Origin: CAZCAC01 sp964496575
GTDB taxonomy: Bacteria; Planctomycetota; UBA1135; GCA-002686595
Length of the DNA stretch: 49,357 bases
Assembly: GCA_964496575.1 (NCBI GenBank)
Contig: CAZCAC010000063.1
Span: forward strand, 1 to 49,357
Direction of reading: 5' to 3'
Shown: positions 1 through 8,759 of the stretch, one piece after another
Layout of the letters: each line of letters begins with the position of its first letter
Position numbering within the stretch: position 1 is the first letter of the stretch
Notes under the pieces: model-generated
Databases searched by the model: none
The model's input: the letters and a program-made list of their open reading frames with translations, nothing else
Told to the model about the DNA's origin: nothing
Translations under genes and position numbers: made by a program

Positions 1-64
1 CACTTCCGGGCGCCCCCCCCCGGGTCCCCACCCCCCCCCCGGGGGTGGGCGACTCCGTACTGTC
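1..64. repeat. C-rich low-complexity tract ending in a dispersed-repeat half copy
   Basis: Positions 11-45 are almost pure C with short G runs. Read on the minus strand this gives four or more G runs, so it could form a G-quadruplex just after the fic stop codon. Positions 49-64 carry GCGACTCCGTACTGTC, which matches one arm of the palindromic repeat seen at 40001-40061 and 40941-40965. The tract lies at the edge of the window, so an assembly artefact is possible. Confidence 0.45.
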
Positions 65-1214
65 AATCCCACGCCGCGTCGTAGCTCGTGCTCCGCCCCC
101 CGCCGGGTCGCTGCACGAGGAGCCCCTGGTTGATCATGTTGGCGATCTCGCGCTGGGCGGTGGCTCGGCTGGTGTCGGTGAGGCAGACGTACTTCCGCGT
201 GCAGAGGCCGCCGGGGAATCCGCCGGGGCCCGCGTCGAGCAGCACGTTCAGGACCTGCAGCTGACGTTCGTTCAGCGCCGAGCCGCCGTGCCGCTGCCAG
301 AAGCGACTCCGGGCCAGCGTGCGCTCCAGGCGAACCTCCGCCCGCGCCATCGACCGCTCGAGGCAGTCGAGGAACCAGCAGAGCCAGTCGGTCAGGTCCC
401 CCTCGCCACGCTGCGCCTCCTCGAGCGCGTGGCAGTAGGCGTCGCGCTGGTCGAGAATCTGATCCGACATGCCGTACAGCCGGATCGAGGACGCCTCGTC
501 CTGGGCCAGGGCCATGTCGGTGAGCGCGCGAGCGACGCGCCCGCTGCCGTCGTCGAAGGGGTGGACGCTCGAGAACCAGAAGTGCGCCAGGCCCGCGCGG
601 ATCAGGCCGTCGAACTCGACACCGTTGCCCTTCCACCAGGTGAGGAAGCGCTCCATCTCGGCGGCGACCTCGCTGGCCGGTGGCGCCTTGTAGCAGACCT
701 CCGCTCCGCCGGCGGAGTCGGCGACGACCACGGCCGGGTTGCGATGGCGCCGCCAGTTGCCGACCGCGATCCGCTTCACCCCGGAGAAGCCCGAAGGAAA
801 GAGCGCCGCCTGCCACCCTTGCAGCCGCTCCGCGGACAACGGCGCCGAATAGGCCGTGGTCGCGTCGATGAGCATCTCCACCAGACCGTCGACGTGACGC
901 TCGGCCGGCTGAGTCCCCACCGAGGGGATGCCGAGGTGTCGCTCGACGGCGGCCTGCACCGACTGGCGATCCAGGCGCTCACTCTCGATCGCCGAGGTGG
1001 CGATCGCTTCGTCGGTGAGGATATCGACGCGAACCCTGGACAGGAGGGAGACCCGAACATCACAGCCGACGTCGAGACCCAGGCTCGCGGCCTTGCCCAG
1101 AAGCGTCCCCTGCCGGAGCCGCGTCTTGCCGATACGGCTCAGCATCCGGCTCGAGTCCCAGCTCAAGCGGTCGGTCCAGTTTGGCAACTGCCAGATGTAA
1201 TGCGCGTTCCGCAT
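63..1214 (-). CDS. Fic family protein (DUF4172-type, likely AMPylase)
   Basis: Predicted Fic-fold enzyme of 383 residues that would transfer AMP or another nucleotide moiety to a protein target. The start at 1214 is chosen because the protein then opens MRNAHYIWQLPNW, the usual beginning of the DUF4172 N-terminal domain; the frame is open further upstream to 1361 but shows no family similarity there. An inhibitory-helix-like motif TSAIESE lies N-terminal to the core, as in self-inhibited class II Fic proteins. The catalytic loop reads HPFDDGSGRVAR: His, Asp and both Arg are kept, but the usual Asn of DGNGR is Ser. The C-terminus, rich in basic residues after LNERQLQVLNVLL, looks like a winged-helix domain. 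No antitoxin-like partner is next to it. The family is clear; the target and activity are unknown. Confidence 0.85.
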   Translation of the reverse strand: MRNAHYIWQLPNWTDRLSWDSSRMLSRIGKTRLRQGTLLGKAASLGLDVGCDVRVSLLSRVRVDILTDEAIATSAIESERLDRQSVQAAVERHLGIPSVGTQPAERHVDGLVEMLIDATTAYSAPLSAERLQGWQAALFPSGFSGVKRIAVGNWRRHRNPAVVVADSAGGAEVCYKAPPASEVAAEMERFLTWWKGNGVEFDGLIRAGLAHFWFSSVHPFDDGSGRVARALTDMALAQDEASSIRLYGMSDQILDQRDAYCHALEEAQRGEGDLTDWLCWFLDCLERSMARAEVRLERTLARSRFWQRHGGSALNERQLQVLNVLLDAGPGGFPGGLCTRKYVCLTDTSRATAQREIANMINQGLLVQRPGGGRSTSYDAAWD

Positions 1215-1490
1215 CAGCCACCCGGGCCCTTGGAGAGGGCTTCCGCCTCCCGGGTTGAGTCGATTGTAGCAGAAAAGCGCATCACCGCGCGAGGTCCCCG
1301 AAAACGGCGTGTTTTTGGCGATTGAGGCTCGACAACGGACCACGAGCCGGGAGAAGTGCATCCAGATGCTTCAGCCTGGGTGGTTAGGACACGGCCAGGC
1401 ATCTCCGCGCGCTTGGCCGCGACCTATCGTCCTTGAAAACTCCACGTCCGCGACTGCAGGGGCTGCTGCGAGGGGCAGCCGGGAGAAGTC

Positions 1491-2087
1491 ATGAAGATCT
1501 ACATCTCACCCGAAGACATAACACTGCGCGACGGTTCCAAGGTGACCATCCGAGCCTTCGAGCCCGTCGACGCGGCACTCCTTCAACGGTTCTGGGCCGA
1601 CCTTCCCGAGGAAGATCGGATGTACCTGCGCAACGACGTGACGAAGGAGAGCTGGATCGAGACATACCTCTGGAGGCTGAAGATGGAACACATCGTCCCC
1701 GTCATCGCCACCCAGAAGAACCGCGTCGTGGGCAGCGCGACGCTCTACCGCCGGGATTCCGGATGGTCGTCCCACGTGGGTGAAGTCCGCGTCGCGGTTT
1801 CTCACTCCCTTCAGGGCCAAGGTCTGGCGAAGCTGCTCGTCGGCCCGCTGGTGAAGGCCGGGGTGACCCTGGGGCTCGACCAGCTGATCGCTCACCTGGT
1901 CGACAACCAGGTCTCCGCGCGGCGCTTGCTCGAGGGGCTCGGCTTCCAGCAAGACGCCGTACTCGCCGGTCGCGTGAAGGACTCACACGGCTTCCGGCGC
2001 GATCTGGTCGTGATGTGCAACGAGATTTCACACGTCTGGGACTCGATGGAGTCCCTCGTGGCTGATTACTCACCGATGGTCGAGTAG
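1491..2087 (+). CDS. GNAT family N-acetyltransferase
   Basis: Predicted acyl-CoA-dependent N-acetyltransferase of 198 residues, cytoplasmic. The acetyl-CoA loop is visible as VAVSHSLQGQGLAKLLV near residues 103-119 (Q-x-x-G-x-G/A type), followed by the usual C-terminal segment with SARRLLEGLGFQ. The start has a good Shine-Dalgarno GGGAGAAG just upstream of ATG. The stop is only 28 bases before korD on the same strand, so it is probably the first gene of the kor-hdr transcript. By context it could modify a protein or coenzyme of that system, but the substrate cannot be read from the sequence. Confidence 0.85.
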   Translation: MKIYISPEDITLRDGSKVTIRAFEPVDAALLQRFWADLPEEDRMYLRNDVTKESWIETYLWRLKMEHIVPVIATQKNRVVGSATLYRRDSGWSSHVGEVRVAVSHSLQGQGLAKLLVGPLVKAGVTLGLDQLIAHLVDNQVSARRLLEGLGFQQDAVLAGRVKDSHGFRRDLVVMCNEISHVWDSMESLVADYSPMVE

Positions 2088-2115
2088 ACAACTCTGGAGT
2101 AGACGGAGTGCGCTG

Positions 2116-2418
2116 ATGGAGTTATGGCGAAGACCCCTGGACCTCGATGAGGTCACGATCCCTCACGGAGAGGTCCACATCGTCGTAGACCGCTGCAAGG
2201 GCTGCGGCTTCTGCGTCGAGTACTGCCCCAAGGACGTGCTGGTCATGTCCCGGGGGTTCAACAAGAAGGGCTACCACCCCCCGGAGGTGGTCAAGGACAA
2301 CGAGTGCGTCAACTGCAACCTGTGCGAGATGATTTGCCCTGACTACGCGATCTTCTGCCTGGAGGCGCCCGCGAGCGCTCCGAGCATGGGAATCGAGGCG
2401 AAGGGCAAGGCGAGCTGA
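2116..2418 (+). CDS. korD: 2-oxoacid:ferredoxin oxidoreductase, delta (ferredoxin) subunit
   Basis: Small two-cluster ferredoxin of 100 residues and the electron-wiring subunit of a four-subunit 2-oxoacid:ferredoxin oxidoreductase. Two 4Fe-4S motifs are visible: CKGCGFCVEYCP at about residues 28-39 and CVNCNLCEMICP at about 62-73. It heads the order korD-A-B-C, as in many 2-oxoglutarate (KorDABC) or branched-chain 2-oxoacid (Vor) systems. The specific 2-oxoacid cannot be decided from these subunits alone; Kor is favoured by subunit order and lengths. Confidence 0.9.
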   Translation: MELWRRPLDLDEVTIPHGEVHIVVDRCKGCGFCVEYCPKDVLVMSRGFNKKGYHPPEVVKDNECVNCNLCEMICPDYAIFCLEAPASAPSMGIEAKGKAS

Positions 2419-2460
2419 CGCCGCCGGTCATCTGTAGAAAAGCAGAGGAGGAGGCTCCCT

Positions 2461-3618
2461 TTGAAGACCGATCCCGCGGGCGTACTTACGGGCGTCCACT
2501 ACCTAGATGGTGACTTCGCGTGCGGCGAAGGTGCGATGGCAGCCGGCTGTCGCTTCGTCGCGGGGTATCCGATCACTCCCTCCACGGAGGTCGTCGAGCG
2601 CATCGCTCGCCGCTTCCCGAAGATGGGGGGCACCTTCATCCAGATGGAGGACGAGCTGGCCAGCATGGCCGCGGTCGTCGGTGGCTCCTGGACGGGCTCG
2701 AAGACGATGACCGTGACCAGCGGCCCCGGCTTCAGCCTGATGATGGAGAACCTCGGCCTGGGGGTGATGATGGAAACCCCACTCGTGGTCGTGAACGTCC
2801 AGCGCGGCGGCCCATCCACGGGGCTCCCGACGATGGTCGGCCAGGCGGACATGATGCAGGCCAAGTGGGGTTCCCATGGGGACTACGAGCTGATCGCCCT
2901 GTCCCCGCAGTCGCCCCAGGAAGCATTCGACCTGACCATCGACGCCTTCAACCTGGCCGAGGTCTACCGGGTGCCGGTGCTGGTGATGATGGACGAGTGC
3001 GTCGGGCACATGACCGAGAAGGTCGTGATCCCCGATGCCGAGAAGATCGACATCGTGCCGCGCAAGTTGACCAAGAAACCACCTGGCGAGTTCTGGCCGT
3101 ACGAGACCAACGGCAACGTGATTCCGGAGTTCGCCCGGGCGGGTGATGGATACCGCTTCCACACGACCGGGCTCACCCACGACCACCGCGGGTACCCGGA
3201 TATGAGCATCGCCTGCCAGGACAAGCTCGTCACTCGACTGATCGACAAGATCAAGGACAACGCGGACGACATCATCCGGCTGCAGGAGGTCGATATCGAC
3301 GACGCCGAGGTCGTCGTGGTCGCCTACGGAATCACCGCGCGCGTCGCCCGGATGGGGATCCAGCTGGCCCGCGAGAAGGGTGTGAAGGTCGGGTTCCTGA
3401 GACTGATCACCGTCTGGCCCTTCCCGGAGAAGCGCATCCGCGAGCTGTCCGAGAAGATCAAGGCCTTCGTCGTTCCCGAGATCAACTGCGGCCAGATGGT
3501 CCTCGAGGTCGAACGCTGCGCCGGTGACCGGGCGCAGGCCGTGTCGGTGCCCCACCCCGGCGGTGGTGCACACGATCCCGAGGACATCGCCGAAGCCATC
3601 GTGAGGGCAGCCCAATGA
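2461..3618 (+). CDS. korA: 2-oxoacid:ferredoxin oxidoreductase, alpha subunit
   Basis: Alpha subunit (385 residues) carrying the pyrimidine-binding and transketolase-C-like domains of the TPP-dependent oxidoreductase. Recognisable stretches include GYPITPSTEVVERIA near residue 35, QMEDELASMAAVVGGSW near 60, and VNVQRGGPSTGLPT near 112, which are typical of KorA/VorB. The start is a TTG, not ATG: GAGGAGGAGG at 2445-2454 sits six bases upstream of it, and the N-terminus aligns with the family only from here. The stop overlaps the korB start by four bases (ATGA), so translation is probably coupled. Confidence 0.9.
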   Translation: MKTDPAGVLTGVHYLDGDFACGEGAMAAGCRFVAGYPITPSTEVVERIARRFPKMGGTFIQMEDELASMAAVVGGSWTGSKTMTVTSGPGFSLMMENLGLGVMMETPLVVVNVQRGGPSTGLPTMVGQADMMQAKWGSHGDYELIALSPQSPQEAFDLTIDAFNLAEVYRVPVLVMMDECVGHMTEKVVIPDAEKIDIVPRKLTKKPPGEFWPYETNGNVIPEFARAGDGYRFHTTGLTHDHRGYPDMSIACQDKLVTRLIDKIKDNADDIIRLQEVDIDDAEVVVVAYGITARVARMGIQLAREKGVKVGFLRLITVWPFPEKRIRELSEKIKAFVVPEINCGQMVLEVERCAGDRAQAVSVPHPGGGAHDPEDIAEAIVRAAQ

Positions 3619-4526
3619 CCACGACCGAATCACCGACGTTGACCCAGGAAGAGGAGGCGGCGCTGCACCCGATCGCTCCGTTCCTGCGGATGGACCGGAT
3701 CCCGCACATCTGGTGCCCGACCTGCGGAATCGGCACGGTCGTCAAGTGCTACGCCAAGGCGCTGGAGGACTCCGAGATCGACCTGGACAAGGTCGCCATC
3801 TGCTCCGGGATCGGCTGCACCGGCCGCGTGGCCGGCTACATGAAGCTCGACGCCTTCCACAGCACGCACGGCCGCGCGATCCCCTTCGCCGTTGGTCTGG
3901 AGCTGGGGCGTCCCGAGCTGAACGTCCACGTCTTCTCCGGAGACGGCGACCTGGCCGGGATCGGCGGGAACCACCTGATTCACGCCGCTCGGCGGAACCA
4001 GGACCTCCTGATCATCCTGATCAACAACTTCATCTACGGCATGACCGGCGGCCAGAACGCGGCGACGACGCCGCCGACGGCCAAGTCCTCGACCATGCCC
4101 TACGGCAACCACGAGCGCCCCTTCAACCTGCCCCACCTGGTGGCGGCGGCCGGGGCGACCTACGTGGCCCGCTGGACCTGCCTGCACATCCGCCGGCTGA
4201 CCAAGTCCTTCGAGGAGGCCATTCATCGCAAGGGCTTCCGCTTCATCGAGGTGATCGCTCCCTGCTCGACGCTGTACGCGCGCCTCAACCGCCTCGGCAC
4301 GGGGCTGGACCTGATGCGCTACTACCACGACAACGCGGAGATCAAGAACGGGGCGGACACCCGCGATCTTCCCATCGGCTACCAGGACAAGATCGTCTGC
4401 GGGAAGTTCATCGACCGCGAGGAACCGACGTTCCTCGACCGGTTGCACACGCACTACCAGGAGCTGTTCGGCGACGAGTTCGTCCCCATGCCGCCGGAAG
4501 GAGGGTTGATCCATGAAAAGGACTGA
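3615..4526 (+). CDS. korB: 2-oxoacid:ferredoxin oxidoreductase, beta (TPP) subunit
   Basis: Beta subunit (303 residues) that binds thiamine diphosphate and the proximal iron-sulfur cluster. The motif WCPTCGIGTVVK near residue 33 and the later CSGIGCTGR supply cluster cysteines. The TPP/Mg motif is FSGDGDLAGIGGNHLIHAAR followed by INNFIYGMTGGQ, the usual signature of KorB/PorB. It overlaps korA by four bases and the korC start by 14, so the subunits are translationally linked. The enzyme oxidatively decarboxylates a 2-oxoacid to its acyl-CoA and reduces ferredoxin; it can run in reverse for carboxylation. Confidence 0.93.
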   Translation: MTTTESPTLTQEEEAALHPIAPFLRMDRIPHIWCPTCGIGTVVKCYAKALEDSEIDLDKVAICSGIGCTGRVAGYMKLDAFHSTHGRAIPFAVGLELGRPELNVHVFSGDGDLAGIGGNHLIHAARRNQDLLIILINNFIYGMTGGQNAATTPPTAKSSTMPYGNHERPFNLPHLVAAAGATYVARWTCLHIRRLTKSFEEAIHRKGFRFIEVIAPCSTLYARLNRLGTGLDLMRYYHDNAEIKNGADTRDLPIGYQDKIVCGKFIDREEPTFLDRLHTHYQELFGDEFVPMPPEGGLIHEKD

Positions 4527-5076
4527 GATCCGCATCACCGGCTTCGGTGGTCAGGGAGTCGTGCTCTCCGGACACATCATCGGCAAGGCCTGCTCGGTCC
4601 ACGCCGGGCACCACGCCACCATGATGCAGAGTTTCGGACCGGAGGCGCGCGGCTCATCGTGCAGCTCGACGCTGGTCTGCTCGGAGGACGAGGTGCTCTA
4701 CCCGTACCTCCGGGCCCCCGACATCCTGGTGACGATGTCTCGTGACGGCTACGCGCAGCACGGGAGCGCGCTCAAGACCGACGGGGGCATCCTCGTCTAC
4801 GAGAGCGACCTCGTCGAACCGAGCGTCGCCGACACCCAGAAGGCCTTCGGCATCCCCTCGACGAGGATCGCCGAGGAGATGGGGCGGTCGATCGTCGCGA
4901 ACATCGTGATGGTCGGCTTCTTCTCCGCCGTGACGGACCTCGTCGCCAGCGAGGACATGCGCGCGGCGGTGCTCTCCTCCGTCCCCGCGGGGACGGAGGA
5001 GCTCAATATCAGGGCCTTCGAGCAAGGCCTGGCTCATGCGGAGAAGGAGTACGGACTCCAAACGGCGGCGGGATAG
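4513..5076 (+). CDS. korC: 2-oxoacid:ferredoxin oxidoreductase, gamma subunit
   Basis: Gamma subunit (187 residues) of the oxidoreductase, the domain that binds coenzyme A in related enzymes. It opens RITGFGGQGVVLSGHIIGKA, the glycine-rich hallmark of KorC/PorG/VorA, and keeps QSFGPEARGSSCSS, typical of the family. The start has GGAAGGAGGG as ribosome binding site inside the end of korB. With it the enzyme is complete. A 43-base gap separates it from the first hdrA gene on the same strand, consistent with one transcript. Confidence 0.9.
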   Translation: MKRTEIRITGFGGQGVVLSGHIIGKACSVHAGHHATMMQSFGPEARGSSCSSTLVCSEDEVLYPYLRAPDILVTMSRDGYAQHGSALKTDGGILVYESDLVEPSVADTQKAFGIPSTRIAEEMGRSIVANIVMVGFFSAVTDLVASEDMRAAVLSSVPAGTEELNIRAFEQGLAHAEKEYGLQTAAG

Positions 5077-5119
5077 ACAGCGCTGATAACGCCACGGAAC
5101 TCCCCTGGACTGTACTGGC

Positions 5120-8100
5120 ATGATCGACCAAGCAGACGAACCCAGCGACGACACCCTGGCCACGGACGAGTCCGGAGAGCCGATCGCGCCGCCCGTGCAG
5201 AAACGGGCGGTGGTGATCGGCGGCGGAATCGCCGGCATCCAGGCTGCCCTCGACCTCGCCGATGCGAGGATTCCCGTGACCCTGGTGGAGAAGTCTCCGA
5301 CGTTGGGCGGCCGCATGGCGCAGCTCGACAAGACCTTCCCCACCATGGACTGCGCGATATGAATCCTCGGCCCTAAGGCAATGGATGCCGGTCGGCATCC
5401 ACTCATCGAGCTGGTCACGTGCGCGGAAGTCGTCGGCTGCGACGGCGAGCCCGGAGATTTCACCGTCCAGGTGCGGAAGACGCCGCGCCTGGTTCGCGAG
5501 GACCTTTGCGTCGCCTGCGGTCTGTGCGTCGACGTATGCCCGCAGGTCGGAGGCAACGAGTTCGACCAGGGACTGATGGCGCGGAAGGCGATCTATCGTC
5601 CCTTCCCGCAGTCGGTGCCGGCGGCCTACGTGATCGACAAGAAGGCCTGTCTCAACGACAAGATCCTGGTCTGCGGTCACTGCATGGACGCGTGCGACGT
5701 CAATGCCATCGACTTCGACATGCAGCCCGAGGATATCGAGATCCGGGCGGGCTCGATCCTGGTCGCCGTCGGCTTCCAGGAGTTCGACGCCCGCGCGCTC
5801 GGGAACTACGGCTACGGCCGCTTCCCGGACGTGATCACGAGCCTCGAGCTGGAGCGCATGCTGAACCCCTCCGGGGTCACCAAGGGACACGTCGTGCGTC
5901 CCTCCGACATGAAGACCCCCCGGCGGATCATCTTCATCCAGTGCGTGGGCGCGCGGGGTGAGGGCGGCCGGCCGTACTGCAGCCGCTTCTGCTGCATGAA
6001 CGCGGTGAAGGACTCGATGCTGATCCGTCAGCACGATCCGGAGGTGGAGGACGTGAGCATCCTCTACACCGACCTCCGCGCCTTCGGAAAGGGCTTCGAC
6101 GACTTCGTGCAGCGCTCGTACGACGAGAAGAGCGCGAACTACGTCCGGGGCCGCCCCGCCAAGATCGAGCGGTCGGAGGAGGACGATGGAGGCCTGACCG
6201 TCTTCGTCGAGGACACGCTCGATCACGAGCAGCGACGCCTCGGCGCGGACCTGGTCGTCCTCTCGGTCGCCGCGGCCCCGAACCTGGGTGCCAGGCGCCT
6301 GGCCGAGGCCCTGGAGATCGAGACCGATACCTACGGGTTCATCGCCCGGAAGGACCCGGCGATCTCCGCGGTGGAGAGCACCCGTGAGGGGATCTACATC
6401 TGCGGCAGCGCCATGGGCCCGCAGGTGATTCCCGACTGCGTCGCGCAGGCCTCGGCCGCCGCGGCGCGCGCGCAGGTCTTCCTCCAGGCCGATCGCGTGG
6501 AGGAAGAGGAGTCGGAGATCGAACCGCTCGACATGTCCGGTCCGGCGCGGGTCGGCGTTGCGGTCTGCCACTGCGGTGTCAACATCGCCGGCGTGCTCGA
6601 CTGCCCCGAGCTCACCGAGTACGCCCGCGAGATCCCGGGCGTGGTGGCCGTCACCGACGACCTCTTCACCTGCTCCTCGACGGGGCAGGACGCTTTAATG
6701 GAGCTGGTTGTGGAGCACGACCTGAACCGGGTGGTGGTCGCCGCATGCACTCCGCGCACGCACGAGCCGGTCTTCCGCGCCGCGCTCGCGGGGCTCGGCT
6801 TCAACCCCTACCTGCTGGAAATGGTCAACATCCGTGACCAGTGCTCCTGGGTGCACGCCGCCGACCCGCAGCTGGCGCAGGAGAAGGCCCGCGCGCTGAT
6901 CCGCATGGGCGTCGCCCGCGCGCGGCACCTCGAACCCCTCTTCGAGGGCGAGGTGCCGATGGAGCGGTCCGCGCTGGTGATCGGCGGCGGGATCGCCGGG
7001 GTCCAGGCCGCCACGGACCTGGCCGAGGGCGGCTTCCAGGTGACGCTGGTCGAGAAGACCGGGCGCCTCGGAGGCCGACTCGCGGGCCGGGACCTGAAGC
7101 TGATGTACCCCAACATGCGCCCGGCCAGCGTGGTCCTGGGCGAGAAGCTCGAGCGCCTCGAGGCGAGCGGGGCCGACGTCCTGCTCGGCACCGAGGTGGA
7201 GAACATCACCGGCTTCGTGGGCAACTTCAACGCCGTGCTGAAGGGCAACCACGAGAAAGAGATGCCGATGGGCGCGATCATTCTCGCCACCGGCGCGGAC
7301 CTGCACGACCCGCAAGGGGAGTACGGTTTCGGTGAGTTCCCCAACGTGCTGACCAGCCTGCAGGTCGAGCACTGCTTCGCGTCGGAAGACGACGTCCTGC
7401 GCCTCAACGGCCGAGCGCCCGAGGCCGCGAGCTTCCTGCTCTGCGTCGGCTCGAGGGATCCGGAGTGCTTCAGCGGCTGCTCACGCTACTGCTGTCCGAC
7501 GGCGATCAAGCAGGCGATGCATCTCGCCGAGCAAGGCGTCGACACGACGGTCTTCTACCGCGACATCCGCACCATCTCGACCGGCGCCGAGGAGATGTAC
7601 CGCAAGGCGCGCGGCATGGGCGTCCTGTTCATCCGCATCCCACCCGGGAAGCACGCCGAGGTGATCGGTGAGGGGCGCGCGCAGTACGTGCGCTGCTACG
7701 ACGATCTCCTCGGACGGCTGATCGAAGTGCCCACCGACCTGGTGGTGCTCGGCGTGGGCATGCGCCCGCGCCAGCCGGAGACGGATCACTTCCACGAGCT
7801 GCTGAAAACACCCGTCGGGCTCGACGGCTTCTTCCTCGAGCGGCACCCGGAGCTCGCTCCGGTGGAGACCGCGGTCGAGGGGGTCTTCCTCGCCGGTACG
7901 GTGCAGGGTCCGAAGGACGTGGTGGACAGCGTGGCCCAGGCCTCGGCGGCGGCCGCCAAGGCGGCGGTGCTCCTGTCCCACGACACGATCACGCAGGACC
8001 CCGCGGTCGCCCACGTCGAGGAGGCGCGCTGCCGCGCTTGCGGCGAGTGTGTGAAGATCTGCGACTTCCAGGCTCCGCAGCTGGTCGACGTGGCGGGCGG

Positions 8101-8254
8101 CGAACCGGTGGCCCGCATCAACGCCTCGCTGTGCAAGGGCTGCGGGACCTGCGCGGCCTGGTGCCCCTCGGGGGCGATCGCTTCACGTCACTTCACCGAC
8201 CGCCAGATCGGCGCCATGATCGACGCCTTCCTCGATGAGGAGGTGCCCGCATGA
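5120..8254 (+). CDS. Tandem double HdrA-like flavoprotein, selenoprotein (UGA-encoded Sec81)
   Basis: Predicted cytoplasmic FAD/iron-sulfur protein of 1044 residues made of two HdrA modules. Module 1: FAD loop VVIGGGIAGIQAA (31-43), then the motif FPTMDCAI-U-ILGPK, in which residue 81 is encoded by TGA at 5360-5362 where HdrA normally has Cys. The frame stays open and homologous on both sides, and a SECIS-like hairpin follows. Inserted ferredoxin motifs lie near residues 131-142 and 186-193. Module 2 begins with the HdrA N-terminal domain (CHCGVNIAGVLDC, about 483) and a second FAD loop (ALVIGGGIAGVQAA, about 618), but lacks the Cys/Sec motif. Two C-terminal 4Fe-4S motifs follow: CRACGECVKICD (about 970) and CKGCGTCAAWCP (about 1004). 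The size and tandem plan recall BamE of class II benzoyl-CoA reductase; function is inferred to be electron bifurcation or transfer. It overlaps mvhD by four bases. Confidence 0.9.
5358..5400 (+). promoter_or_regulatory. SECIS-like element for Sec81 of the tandem HdrA
   Basis: TGA at 5360-5362 is followed by a perfect seven-base-pair hairpin: GGATGCC at 5383-5389, loop GGTC at 5390-5393, GGCATCC at 5394-5400. Bacterial SECIS elements lie within the coding frame shortly after UGA and carry a GGUC-type apical loop recognised by SelB, which matches. The segment 5358-5400 is identical to 10551-10593 at 41 of 43 bases, more than the flanking coding sequence. Confidence 0.87.
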
Positions 8255-8757
8255 CCAGACTACCGACCGGTGGGCGACTGGCCCCGGAAGAGGACCAGGC
8301 CGGCACGAGCCCGGGACCCGACTGGAACCCGCGCATCGTGGTCTTCGCCTGCAACTGGTGCTCCTACGCGGGAGCCGACACCGCCGGCGTCTCGCGTATC
8401 CAGCACCAGCCACACTTTCGGATGATCCGGGTGATGTGCTCCGGACGCATCCAACCGAGCTTCGTCTTCCGGGCCTTCGAGAAGGGCGCGGACGGCGTGT
8501 TGGTGTCGGGCTGCCACTTCGGGGATTGCCACTACATCTTCGGCAACCACCGCGCAGTGGAGCTGTTCGACAAGACCAAGAAGATGGTGGAGCTCCTCGG
8601 TATCGAGGCGCCCCGCCTACGACTGGAGTGGATCAGCGCGGCCGAAGGGGCGCGCTTCGCTCAGGTGATCAACGAATTCACCGACCAGGTTCGCGAGCTG
8701 GGGCCGAGCCCCCTCGCACCGACTAGGGAGCTCGTGGGAGCTCCGGAGGGATGCTAA
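8251..8757 (+). CDS. MvhD/BamF-type iron-sulfur electron-transfer subunit
   Basis: Small protein of 168 residues from the MvhD family (hydrogenase delta subunit, also BamF and FlxD), which binds a 2Fe-2S cluster and links an electron donor to HdrA. Conserved cysteine motifs are all present: ACNWCSYAGADTAG near residue 31, MCSGR near 62, and SGCHFGDCHYIFGNH near 87, followed by RLRLEWISAAEG. The start ATGA overlaps the hdrA stop. No hydrogenase or formate dehydrogenase catalytic gene is in the cluster, so its donor is unknown; Kor-reduced ferredoxin or a dehydrogenase encoded elsewhere are possibilities. A second copy of this domain is fused to the next HdrA. Confidence 0.9.
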   Translation: MTRLPTGGRLAPEEDQAGTSPGPDWNPRIVVFACNWCSYAGADTAGVSRIQHQPHFRMIRVMCSGRIQPSFVFRAFEKGADGVLVSGCHFGDCHYIFGNHRAVELFDKTKKMVELLGIEAPRLRLEWISAAEGARFAQVINEFTDQVRELGPSPLAPTRELVGAPEGC

Positions 8758-8759
8758 CG

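Noticed and set aside
45..1325. Long open frame on the plus strand opposite the fic gene
   Set aside because: No family similarity; GC-rich DNA gives long antisense frames. The minus strand has the Fic motif and domain order.
5360..5381. The in-frame TGA taken as a real stop, splitting hdrA into an 80-residue fragment and a separate gene starting at 5381
   Set aside because: Homology to HdrA runs unbroken across TGA, the position is the known Cys/Sec site, no ribosome site precedes 5381, and a SECIS-like hairpin follows; the same holds for 10553.
5009..6571. Long minus-strand open frame opposite the first hdrA
   Set aside because: Low-complexity Arg/Asp/His-rich translation without motifs; it is the complement of a clear HdrA coding region.
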